In this document: positions 20,411-30,451 of the stretch, one piece after another
Layout: each line of letters opens with the position of its first letter
How positions within the stretch are numbered: the stretch's first letter is position 1
Assembly (NCBI GenBank): GCA_025201845.1
Contig: MU603932.1
Coordinates: forward strand, 127,006-191,005
From: Martensiomyces pterosporus
Taxonomy: Eukaryota > Kickxellomycota > Kickxellomycetes > Kickxellales > Kickxellaceae
Direction: 5' to 3'
Length of the DNA stretch: 64,000 bases
Program-made: the position numbers and the translations under genes
Notes under the pieces: generated by a model
Database searches by the model: none
What the model saw: only the letters and a program-made list of their open reading frames with translations
What the model was told of the DNA's origin: nothing

Positions 20411-21085
20411 CTAGTGCCTTGGTGCTGCTGTGGCCCTGCGTGCTGCCGCCATCCCCCTGCAGAGCTCGCGGGCACTGGCGATGGCCAGGCACAGCGGAAC
20501 GACGAGCCACGGCGCATTCATCGCGATGAAGTACCCGTAGTAGTACAGCGGCTCTGGGCGGCAGCTGGACTCTGCCGAGACGAACTCTGTTCCGTAGTAA
20601 AGCACAACGGAGTACACATGCAGCAGGGACACTGCGAGCTGGCACACATGCCTCAGCGGCGCATTTGTGTGGATGTGGTGGACCGTGAGCCAGCATAGGG
20701 GCCCAACGAAGCACACGGTGATCGACTCGAGGGCAAACACCAGCGGAACCTGGGCCAGGTACCTGCTGTCGCTCTTGGCGTACTCCTTCCACATGCTTGA
20801 GAGGAGGTCAGTCGATGCCTGGATGGTTGTGAAGTGGAGGAGGTAGTGCAGCTCAAAGACGCAGTGCAGGGACCCGCAGAGCACGAACCACATGCACACT
20901 GCGCGCTCCGACGGACGGAGCCTGGGCGATGCCTTGCGGGCGAAGAGAAGCGCGTACGAGGCGAGCAGGACAAGCGCGAGTGCGCCGCCTATTGCGAGAA
21001 CGAGCTGCAGCGGGCTCTGCGTTGGCTCCACATAGCCATCGAGAACAAGCGACTCTGGGTAGTACGGGTGGCGGCTGCTGCTCAT
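20411..21085 (-). CDS. EBP: Sterol delta8-delta7 isomerase, emopamil-binding-protein type
   Basis: A 224-residue membrane protein starting at MSSSRHPYYP (ATG 21085); an earlier in-frame stretch lacks homology. EBP moves the sterol ring double bond from C8 to C7 in the ER. The EXPERA-fold landmarks are complete: HPYYPESLVLDGYV; CGSLHCVFELHYLLHF with the catalytic His and Glu; LSSMWKEYAKSDSRYL; ALESITVCFVGP with Glu and Thr; LHVYSVVLYYGTE; and GYFIAMNAPWLVVP with Asn and Trp. Four or five membrane helices are evident. Ascomycete yeasts use the unrelated Erg2 for this step, so an animal/plant-type EBP in a fungus is notable. It converges on the 14-3-3 gene. Confidence 0.92.
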   Translation of the reverse strand: MSSSRHPYYPESLVLDGYVEPTQSPLQLVLAIGGALALVLLASYALLFARKASPRLRPSERAVCMWFVLCGSLHCVFELHYLLHFTTIQASTDLLSSMWKEYAKSDSRYLAQVPLVFALESITVCFVGPLCWLTVHHIHTNAPLRHVCQLAVSLLHVYSVVLYYGTEFVSAESSCRPEPLYYYGYFIAMNAPWLVVPLCLAIASARELCRGMAAARRATAAPRH

Positions 21086-21267
21086 GGTTGCCGCAAGGGT
21101 AGCAAGAGGGATATGACTAGCTGTACTATTAGATGTGAGCAAGGGCAATATTAAACGAGAACGAGGTATGCATAGAATTGCGGCTGTATACATAATGCTG
21201 CGCCTGTGCTGTTTTGCCTGGCACGCTTTATGGGCGGTGGTGGTGAGTGCATGCTTAGCGCCATCTT

Positions 21268-24200
21268 TCAGAGATGCTCGTAGTCGCCGTGCGTCTCCTC
21301 CGGGTCCAGCACATGGTGGCTGGCCAGCTCGTACTCAATAACAAGATCCAGCTCCAGCACGTCCTTGTAGCACGTCAAACGCTGCTCGACCAAATACAGC
21401 TCCTTCAGCCGCTCCTTGGCCGCCTGCGCATACTGCACGATCCGACCACGCGCCTGGCGAGTCAGCGGAGCCAGCGTTGCCAGCTGCTTGAACAGCCGCA
21501 GGCTGCGCTCCAGCTTGTCGTCAATCGTCGCCAGGCGCTTGTCCAGAGTATTCAGCCGGCTTTCCAGCCGCAGCACGCGGTCGCCGCCGGGGGCAGGAGC
21601 AGAGTCGTCGAGCACGCGGCGGTCGACCTCCATGGTCTTGAATGCGGCAGCACAGTTGATGCGGGCCATCCACTCGGCCACCGCGTCGTCGCTTGGCGCC
21701 TTGATCAGGATCTGGCTTTGGTCGCCCGCCAGGATGCGGAACACATGGGGGTACTTGTTGTACGCCGAATCAACCACCGCCACGCCGTGGCGCAGGGGGA
21801 TGATGGTCTGGATCGACATGGGCGACTTGGACGAGGCGGACCCTGGCGACATCGCTTGCCTGAACGCAGCGGCGTTGGGGGCTGCTTGGTGCTCAGAGTG
21901 GGCGGCGTCGTTGATCCGGAAGAAGTACAGGCGGCTGCCGCTCAGCACCATCCAGATCTCCTTCCACCGCCGCACGAGGCCGCGGCGCCCGTTGTCGAGG
22001 CGCTCCATTTTGCGCGACACGCGGCCGGCCATGTCGACGCGCAGAAATGCCTTGCCACTTCCGCCGGGCGACCCCCCGTTGCTCAGGATGCCGCATGGTC
22101 CGGGCAGTGCACTGGAGTGCTGCGCCAGCGGGCTGCTCCCAAGGTGGCTGGGGCGGTGCGGGCTTCCTGGCGACTGGCTGCCTTGTTGCTGGCCAATGAC
22201 CTGCGGCAGCTGGGACTCGTATATGATCCCCGAGAGCGGGCGGCCCTGGCGCAGGGACGTGCGGCGCTTGACGTGGTGCCTGACGCCGTTCAGCCGGATC
22301 GACTCAACCATCAACGGGCGCGCGGGCGCGGCGATGTCGTTGGTGGTGAAGCTCGACGAAGCTGCAAGGTGCGGGCTACCACCCTGGCCATGGGGAGATG
22401 AGGGCTCGGGAGTGTGGTGGCCAAACTCCTGGCTCGCAAACACCCCCGCAGTCAGGGGTGGCCTGGGCTCGGGCGACCGCTTCTCCTGAGCCGCCGTTGG
22501 CGACTGCACTGGGTGGCCGCCAGCAGAAGCAGCCGGCGCTTCGTTGAGCATCCAGTCGGGGCTGCCGCTAGCACGCGACCCCAGCGGCGACCCGATCTGC
22601 GCGTCAATTGGCGGCAGAAACATGCTTCCCGCCGGCGACACGGGCGTCCTGGGCGACGGCGCGGGCGTATGGTGGCCACCAGCGGCCAAATGCGGCGCTA
22701 TGTCGGGCAGCCTTGGCGACTGAGGACTGCTGCCACCTCTGCGCGCATATATCGTGGCCTGCGCGGTGTTTGGCCGAGCCAAAGGGAGTGTGCTTGAGGT
22801 AAACGCCGTGCTCTCCGCTGGCGCATTGAAGGGCGGCGACCGCTTAGGCGTGACAGTGTATGAAAACTGCTCCTTAGAGGGAATGTCCTGCGAGCTGACC
22901 ACTGGTTTGCCTGGCGGAATGCTCGGTGGCGCGGGGGCGAACATGCGCTTGAGCCACCCGGAGATGCCGCCGGACCCCTGGCCGTCGCGACTGATCAGGT
23001 CGATTGCCTCGGGGCTGGCCCGCCGATTATGCGCCGCACCGTGGGACAACTCGGCGTGGCTGGTGTTGGGCCTGGTCATTATCGTCGCAGCCACATGGTC
23101 GTCCAGCCCGTCGGTGGCCGCGGGGGCGTACTCGAATTTGGCCACGGTGATGTTGTCGTAGAGGATATCGAGCACCTCGTCGAACATCTCGCCATCGCCG
23201 CTCAGCGACGGCGCCCTGCTGTTTGCCTCCGACGCATGCTCATCCAGCAGCTTGGCCCGGCTGATAAACTGCGCCTTTGTTATCTTTTGCCGCACCTTGG
23301 GGTTGTGTGCATCTGTGTGCAGAAGGAGGATCGCGAATGTGTACGAGTAGACAACGTCGGAGGAGTAGAACAGGCCGGTGTTGCAGGCGTCGTAGCATTC
23401 GGCGAAGCTGGTGATCACACGGTCGATCTGCTGCGACTCCTTGGGCAGATGGAGCTGCTGGAAGAGCTGGCGCAGAGCAAAGTCGATCGGCTGCTGGTGG
23501 AAGTCGAAGCGGCGCATGTAGGCGTCTAGCAGGTCCTTGTGCTCGCTGTCGCCCTTGGCTAGAACTGTGCCAAGCTCTGTCGCGGGCACGAGAGCCTCCA
23601 CGTAGCGCAGTTGACGCCGGATTTCCTCGCTGCGCCGCGACTGCAGCTCTAGTGTGGTGGCAGAGGGTTGATCGGCGTGCGTATACTGGCTCTCCTCTTC
23701 CTCTTCCTCCTCTTCCACCTCTTTTTCATGGAACTCGGGGATGGCTGAGAGCGGCGAGGCGACCAAGTCGTCCAGCTGGGTGCTGAATGTCTGGCCAAAG
23801 TCGAATGCACTTAGCTCCCCCACCATGCTCGCCTCCACTCCAGCTGCGTCGTTCTCGTGCAAAGAGGAAGCACGGTGTCCAGTCCCCACCTCACCCTCAT
23901 CATCTGTGGTATCTGCAAACAGGGTGTTGGCGAACAGGTCCTTCGTGTCAATGTGGATGCTGTCCGGTCTGCCGCTGCCGCTGCCGCTCGTGCTCTCTGC
24001 AGCATCTCCATTGTCTTCTGTGGCATGCTTGCTTTCAGTAGCATCAGGCTTGGAGTCACTGGCATCCACAACTGCTGCATCCGTTCTTGGCGATGGCGAC
24101 GGCGTAGTGGATGATGTGCTGGATGGAGCTGCCGGGCTGTGCGGCGAAGCAGCAGTGGACGCAGTAGCTGTTGACACCGTCGATGCAGCCGAGTTTGGCA

Positions 24201-26908
24201 GCGGGGCCAGGGCCTCGGCAAACACCAGCTTGCCATCGTCGTGAGGGTTGGCAGTGGGCGGGGAGTCCAGCACAGGCGGGTGCTCCGGGTCGCCCTCCTT
24301 CACCCAGAAGGCCGCCTCCTCTCCTGCTGTAGAACGATGCGTGTCGCACATCTTTTTGTCGTCGTCCTTGTCTAACTGGGATGATATGATGTCGGAGCTA
24401 AAGAGATGCTGGTTCTCCTGAATCAACCGACTCCACCGCTTCTCCGTTGTCTCCTTAGCAAACACTCCAGCTGCTGCTGGGGAGGGCGAGTAGACAGCAG
24501 AGGCAGCGCGGGTGTCACGCAGATGGCGAGGCATGTGGCTCGATCTCTGCCGCATAGTCGCCGGCCGCCTCCTCAGCCCCCTGGCGGCAGCGCTGTCCGT
24601 GGCGTGTGGGTCCAGGGCTGTGGAATCGCTACCCGGCACTTGCTCTTTGTTGTCTTCTCCTTTCGAGCGATCTGCATTTGTATTATCCCTTTCGTCCTCG
24701 TCGCCAAACACAAAGTGCTTGTCCTCCTTTGCCGTGTGAAACTCCTCGCCGTCGTCGCCGTCGTCATCCTCATACTCCTCGTTCTGAATCAAATTCTCGT
24801 ATTCGGCAAACAGCCGGGACCTGCGCGCCTCGTCGCGTGACAATTGGTACTGCCGCGAGGATTGCGCATTGTACAGGGACATTAGCCGACGAGGCGCGTT
24901 TGTGGTGTGATTGTTCGACGGCCTGCCCACCGCCGACGCCGTATATGAGCGCGTAAGCGGCACGGTGGTGTACTGCGCGGGAGGGTTAAACAGGCTGCCG
25001 CTGAAGCTCCTGCCCGTGCCAGGCCGCGACGACAGCGCCGAAGGCGATACCGAGTACGTGTGCGATGTGCTTGGCCGCGACTGCGTGGGATCCATGGACA
25101 AGGAGGCTGCATTGGCAGCCGACGTGAATGCAGAGTTGGGAAGGTTGAGCGACATGGAAGACGATGAGGAAGCCGCCGTCGTTGGTCTTCGCGCAGTGTC
25201 CAGCGTGAGGGGCTGGTGCGGGTGCAGAATGCGACGTCCCTGTACAGGGTCCGTGGCATTGGGAGGGATGCTTATGCCCAGGCCGCTTGCTGTTTGAGGG
25301 AGCGGCGGTGTGCCTACTGCCGCCCTTGTGCTGGCCGAGCGCTGGATCGGCCTGCTGCCCAGTCCAACGGCCTCGCGTAGGATGGAGTCGACGCGGGATA
25401 AAGACTGCACGTGGATGTCGCGCCATTCCTTGTATTTGTTGCCGTGCGCACGCTGCATCGCTGTCTGTGGTCGTTTGCTGGCTTGTTTCTTTTGCGTCCT
25501 CACTCTCTGTGGTTGAGCAGAAGCCTGAATCTGGCCGGTGCTCGTTGCGGGTCGCTGCAGGGCATCCGCGCTGTACTCGGGGATGTCTGGTGCTGGCTGC
25601 TGTGGTGTCGTTTTGGGCGGTACTGATTCAGGGTATGAGTGCTTGCTCTCGACTGGCGTGGCTATGCCCAAGCTAGTTGCTGGTCTGTCCGCTTTGCCTT
25701 GCGGCATACTCAAGCCAACAGGCGATCTGTCGGATGACGTTGCAGGCCTTGTCGCAACAGCAGTAGCAGTAGCAGCAGTAGCGTTGTCCTGGTTGTTTGC
25801 TGGCTGACGCTTGCGCACCGGCTGTTTTCTCAGCACTGGCTCATTCTGCCGCTGCCGCTGCTGCTGCGACTCTGTGCTGATTATCGGTACGCCTTTGAAC
25901 ACGCCGGCGTGGTATGTTCTTGATGGTTGCAAATTATTCCTAATTGGGTTAAGACGCGCGTTGTAGAACGTCTGCGGCGCAGGAATGTGGTGCACATGCT
26001 GCTTCTGTGGCTTAGGGTGGTCTGGCGGCGGAGATCGAGTTTCTGAACCAGACTGGTGTTGCGTCGCCGGCTGAATCGATGTGGGATCCGTGGCGACGCC
26101 GTGCATTTTGTTGGATTTTCCCATAGACAGCGCCACCTAAAAAAAAAAAATCGGCGTAGCCCGAAGAGAGAACAATAGGGAGGATGAGAAGGCAATTAGC
26201 AGAGCGACTGAAGGCAAAAGCAGGCTGGCACAGCATTATTCGCGACTATAGCACAAAGCCCGCAAAGCAGTGCGGCGACAGTGAGTGGGCAAGCGGTCGA
26301 GTGCAGCTGTGCAAGCCGGGCATTGTCTCGCTGTAGAGCCTTGGGGAGGTCCTGGCCCTCCAAAGCACAAACAAGAGAGAAAACAAGCTGGGCCATTTGT
26401 CAATCGGAATCATGTGCTCCACCCCATCCCATGCTGCGCCTGGTCCAGACTTCTCTGCGCCCAGCATGCAGAGCAGCGAGGGAGACCAAGGGAGAGCGAG
26501 GGAGAGCGCGGGCAAGAAAACAAACAATACAGACGGCAGTCCCCTCCGTGGATCCAAGGGGGCCAGCGGAATGCTCCGTCAAGCACAGCAAATGCTACTG
26601 CAACCCTCACGCATGCAGTAGAGTCCCTGAATTCTGTATGTGTAGAAACAGTAAGGCCAGCACCAGAAATGCCCTAGCCAGCAGCGCAGGCGGAGTGAGC
26701 GGCATGAATGGACCAAACTTACCAAAGAGCCGCTGGTCGCTTCAGAGCCGTCACCATCGTCCATTTTTGGCGACGCACCCCCTCCCTGTGTGGCTGCAGG
26801 CGGTGCACAGTCAGAGCACACATGGTCCTCTTCAGCGACGGTTTCGGGTATCGCGGCCAACGAAGCGGCAGCTACGTCACGGACCGGCCGGGCTGTGGTG
26901 ACGTCCAT
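21268..26908 (-). CDS. Sec7-PH guanine nucleotide exchange factor for Arf (Syt1/EFA6-like)
   Basis: The main exon (26136-21268) codes 1622 residues, but its first in-frame ATG is 26124. A strong acceptor (12 T then AG) directly precedes 26136, so I join it to exon 1 at 26908-26723 (MDVTTARPV..., donor TTG|GTAAGT). The join is in frame and gives 1684 residues. About 800 N-terminal residues are low-complexity. The Sec7 domain (main-exon residues about 830-1010) has the glutamic finger region LHLPKESQQIDRVITSFAEC and LLLHTDAHNPKVRQKITKAQ. The PH domain (about 1365-1500) starts RVSRKMERLDNGRRGLVRRW and ends with the usual Trp helix (AVAEWMARINCAA). A coiled tail follows. This order matches fungal Syt1-type and animal PSD/EFA6 exchange factors, which act at the plasma membrane or Golgi. 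Exon 1 is inference. Confidence 0.82.
26137..26150 (-). promoter_or_regulatory. 3' splice site with a pure T tract
   Basis: On the minus strand twelve T are followed by AG directly before the main Sec7-PH exon. The in-frame join to the donor at 26722 supports use as an acceptor. Confidence 0.6.
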
Positions 26909-27640
26909 TTCGCCTGTAATTTCGCACAGCGCGGTCTCTACTAATGCTTGTTTTGTGCGCACTACCAGCACGCACTACTGCCGTTGTTTACGAGCGAGCG
27001 AAGGCCCGAATGCGCACTGGCCCTTAGCTGCGGTTTGCAGGCAGCAGGCGCTATCGGAGTGGGCGAGCGGTGCTCTTGTGCTTCCAACCTCTCGTTGTCG
27101 TACAGCTTGCTGCTGTTTTCGGCTACCGTTATTACCTGCAGATTTAGAGGCAGCCAAGGAGCACAGGAAATAAATTTAGACGTAGACGTACAAATAAAGG
27201 AATACAGAAAAGCTGTGGCAGTATTAACAAAAAGGGCTTGTGCTTAGCAACAAAGAAGAGAGGGAGAGAAGCAGGCTGGACGCGCGCTTGCAGCCAGGCA
27301 GGCGAAGGAGCGAGCGGAGCAGCCCCCCGTGGAGATGGAAGCTTGTTTTTCTTTTCGCTTGCGCGCCGCTTGCACTCCCCCGGTTCCTGTGGGATGGTTT
27401 ATGCCATGGGCGCCAATCCGCCCAGTGGATCGGCGCCCGACAGCAACAAACTATGCCACCCCCCACACGCTCACATTTCATTGCCATGCCAGCAAACATG
27501 CCTGTTTGGTTAGAAGCAGCAGTAGACTCGTGTTCCCTGCGGGGCGGGGGCCCACCACGCACACATCAATAGCGGCATACCAGAAGAATGTATGAATAAT
27601 GCAAAAATGCACCCAAACAGGCACAAGGCAGCTCCTGCGC
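26909..27640. other. Intergenic between Arf GEF start and RNF34-like stop
   Basis: About 730 bases on a tandem minus-strand pair, presumably the Arf GEF promoter. No TATA box or gene is evident. Confidence 0.5.
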
Positions 27641-29326
27641 CTATGCACGGAATACATGAACGATGCGCGAAATGTATTCTCTACAAATCGGGCACTCCCT
27701 GCGCTCAGACTTGAAGATGCGCTCACCGCACTCCAGACACGTACACATGTGGCCACAGTTGAGCAAGACGCAGTTGGTGGCCTCGTCCCAGCAGATCTTG
27801 CACAAGTCATCGTCCGCACTATGCCCGCTGCCGCTTTTGTCGGCAGCCTCGCGGTCCATCTCCAGCCTGGTGTTGGCCACCAGCCTCTCGACTCTCTGCA
27901 CCAGCTCGCTCTTCTCGACAATGTTGGAGTAGTCGACATGGTACTTGTTCAGGAGCGCTTTGAGAACCTTGGCGCTGAGCGAGTTCACATCCGTTTTGTT
28001 GTGAACTAGATCCGTAAGCCGCGGCACTTCGACTGCACTCGCTGTGCCTGCGGTGGCCCTTGCAGCATGCGCTCTTCCGGGTGTTGGCGGACTGTGGCTA
28101 GGCTGGGGCTGCTGTGTTGATGCCGACGAGCCCGTGCTCTGGGGGGCCCGTGGTGGAGGAGGTGCTCGCCGAGCGGAGCTCTGCGTAGCGGATTGCGCTG
28201 AGTGTGGGCGCTGCTGCTGGCTCTGGGTCTGGGTCTGGGTGTGAGCCTGTGGCCGAGTGCGGGGATTCGGGTGGGAGTAGGTGTGCGAGTCATAAGCAGG
28301 CACCTGCTCGTACATCCCATTTTGCCTCGTTCTCCTCTGCGACGACGAAGAATCCGAGTCAAACATATCTCCCAGCTGCTGTCCAAGGCTCTCCATTCCA
28401 CGCCCAATATCGTTTCCAATACTCGTAAACATGCGATCCCAGCTAGAGCCGCTATTGCTTCCACTCGAATGACGCCTCTCATGCTGCTGTTGTTGCTGCT
28501 GCTGCTGCTGCTGGCGGCCATTTCCAGACGGTCTGGGCAAAGAACTCCGATACTTGAGCTCGTTAATCTGCGACACAGGCGAGTTGTTGAACACAGCACC
28601 AACCAAGTCTCCCTTCTCGATCATTCGCGATGGGTTATACAGTCCATATAGCTGCAAATATGCCCGCAGCTCACGCACAGTGCTCCTCTCGAGCTCCTCT
28701 TTGCTCCTGATCGACAGCCGCAGGTTCCGGTCGCATGTTGAGCAGCACGGCACCGGCGACTTGAGTCCGTATTTCGGCAGATACCACTTGCTTGGCAAGC
28801 AGTCCGAGCACACCACCTGACCTACAAACAAGGATGTCAAGAGCAGTGCATCGAGCTGTGGGATAAGCAAACCATCCACAAAGACCACAGTGCCCACGCC
28901 GTGCTCCAACTCTATCACACATGGGCAGGTGCATATGCCGTTTTCGCCCACTTTGTGGGGGGACACTTACCACAGTTGACACAGTTGTGCTATGCAAAGA
29001 GGGAGATGGAAAGGAAGAAAGAGGGGAAAGGCGATTGAGTATGATGCTGGCTGATATGCCTGGCTTGACGTCACCGCTTGCTGCACAGCACCCAGAGCAG
29101 TTTGCCCACGACATGCACATTGGCTTACCTTTCTGCGTAGCAGGTTGAATGAGAGGCCACAGGCCGGGCACGCCGAATACACACTTCGTTCTAGCGGCGC
29201 TGCCAGCTCATACAGGCTGTTGTTTGCGTCCCGCATCGGGCCATTAAGCAGCTGTAGCGTGCGCTCAACCTGCGGAGCGAGCGCGCTGCTGGTTGCAGGA
29301 AAGGGCAGTGCGTTAGAATGCGACAT
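27641..29326 (-). CDS. FYVE-like, SAP and RING domain E3 ubiquitin ligase (RNF34/rififylin-like)
   Basis: Three exons on the minus strand: 29326-29129, 28989-28971 (19 bases) and 28821-27641, giving 465 residues. Joining them restores a full FYVE-like zinc domain: CPACGLSFNLLRRK, then HNCVNCG from the micro-exon, then QVVCSDCLPSKW and PCCSTC (eight Cys ligands, residues 53-102). A SAP-type helix pair follows (TVRELRAYLQLYGLYNPSRM) and a second one lies near 335-380. A Gln/His/Ser-rich linker separates them. The RING (413-465) is CKICWDEATNCVLLNCGHMC ending with CPICREYISRIVHVFRA, nearly the vertebrate RNF34/RFFL finger. Those ligases act at endosomes and on signalling proteins; the fungal role is unknown. 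I infer membrane or phosphoinositide association only from the domain type. Confidence 0.86.
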
Positions 29327-30451
29327 TGTCAGTGCTGAGTAGCAACAAAGAGAAAGGCGTGTTTTGCAGCTGTTACTGCCTGCTGCTTGTAGGTGTGCAA
29401 GCTAGAATGAAATAGTGGCAAAGCGGGGAATTTGAATGAGCAGAAAAGGACACTTGCTGGCACTGCCGAAGGGGGGAAAGGAACCCTGAAGAAGAAGCGT
29501 GATTGATGGCGGTGATGTTTTTACCAGCAGGCGTGTGGGCAGCTCTTGGTGCCAAGAAAGCGTGCCTGATGGCCACATCTGGGTGCTTCAGATTACTAAT
29601 ACACATGGCTGTTTGAGGACCGAGAACCTTCTGGGAATCCGCATGTCTGCTGGCCAGCCCGCCAGCGCCACCAGCACTGCTGCGTTTTCCTCTACAAATG
29701 GCCCAGGGGGTTCTTGGGGACAGAGAAGCAGCAGTGCGAGAAAGCGCAAAGGCAGCACTCGAAAGAGCAGCCCAGCATCTGATTAATAGTAACTCTGAGA
29801 GGATAAGCCACAAAGACAAGAGGAAAGCGGGGGTGAGAGCGTGGAGCATCGCCAGATGCCCTTGGCGCCCCTCTTTTGCTGGCCCTGAAAAGCGCCTAGC
29901 GCGCACCTCGTCCATCAGACCCGCCCTGTCCGTCATAGGAGCTGAGGTTCCACCTTTGCCGCACCAAAAATAGTCAAACACAGGGCAAGGCAGCGAGGGT
30001 ACCAGTGGCCAGGGGTAGCACGAGAAAAGGGCTCAGCGCAAGTGCTCGGCAGCGAGCGCTAGTTGGCGCGCTGATCGCATGCACCAAGCGGGGGTGGGTT
30101 ACCGTTTTACCACAGAAGGCCACCAGACACCTAGCAGGCACACTATTGCATGGCACTACTCGGGCGATGTGGGGCAAAAGAGGCGGCGATGGTATATATG
30201 AAAAAATGCCACGGAGTGCTAGGTTTCAGTATAATAGACTGCAGGCCGTTGTTACCCGGCCTCCAGGAGCAACTGGAAAAAGCAACAATATAGAGTAAGG
30301 GCCACGTTGCAACCCGCTGCCCTGTTTCCCTCTCACGTTTCCATTTCTCTCTTTTCAGTTCCAGCTCTTCCCACACTTTCAATATTCGCAATCACCAGTA
30401 TCCCACACATCCTCTAATCGCTACAGCCTGCTGTTAATATCTGCTGCCCAA
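29327..30451. other. Divergent promoter, RNF34-like / Rho GEF
   Basis: About 1.1 kb. A TATATA run (30193-30198) lies 254 bases before the Rho GEF start. A minus-strand frame of 202 codons (29373-29981) has no recognisable domain and was not called. Confidence 0.5.

Noticed and set aside
29373..29981. Minus-strand frame of 202 codons
   Set aside because: No domain, and it occupies the divergent promoter between two well-supported genes.
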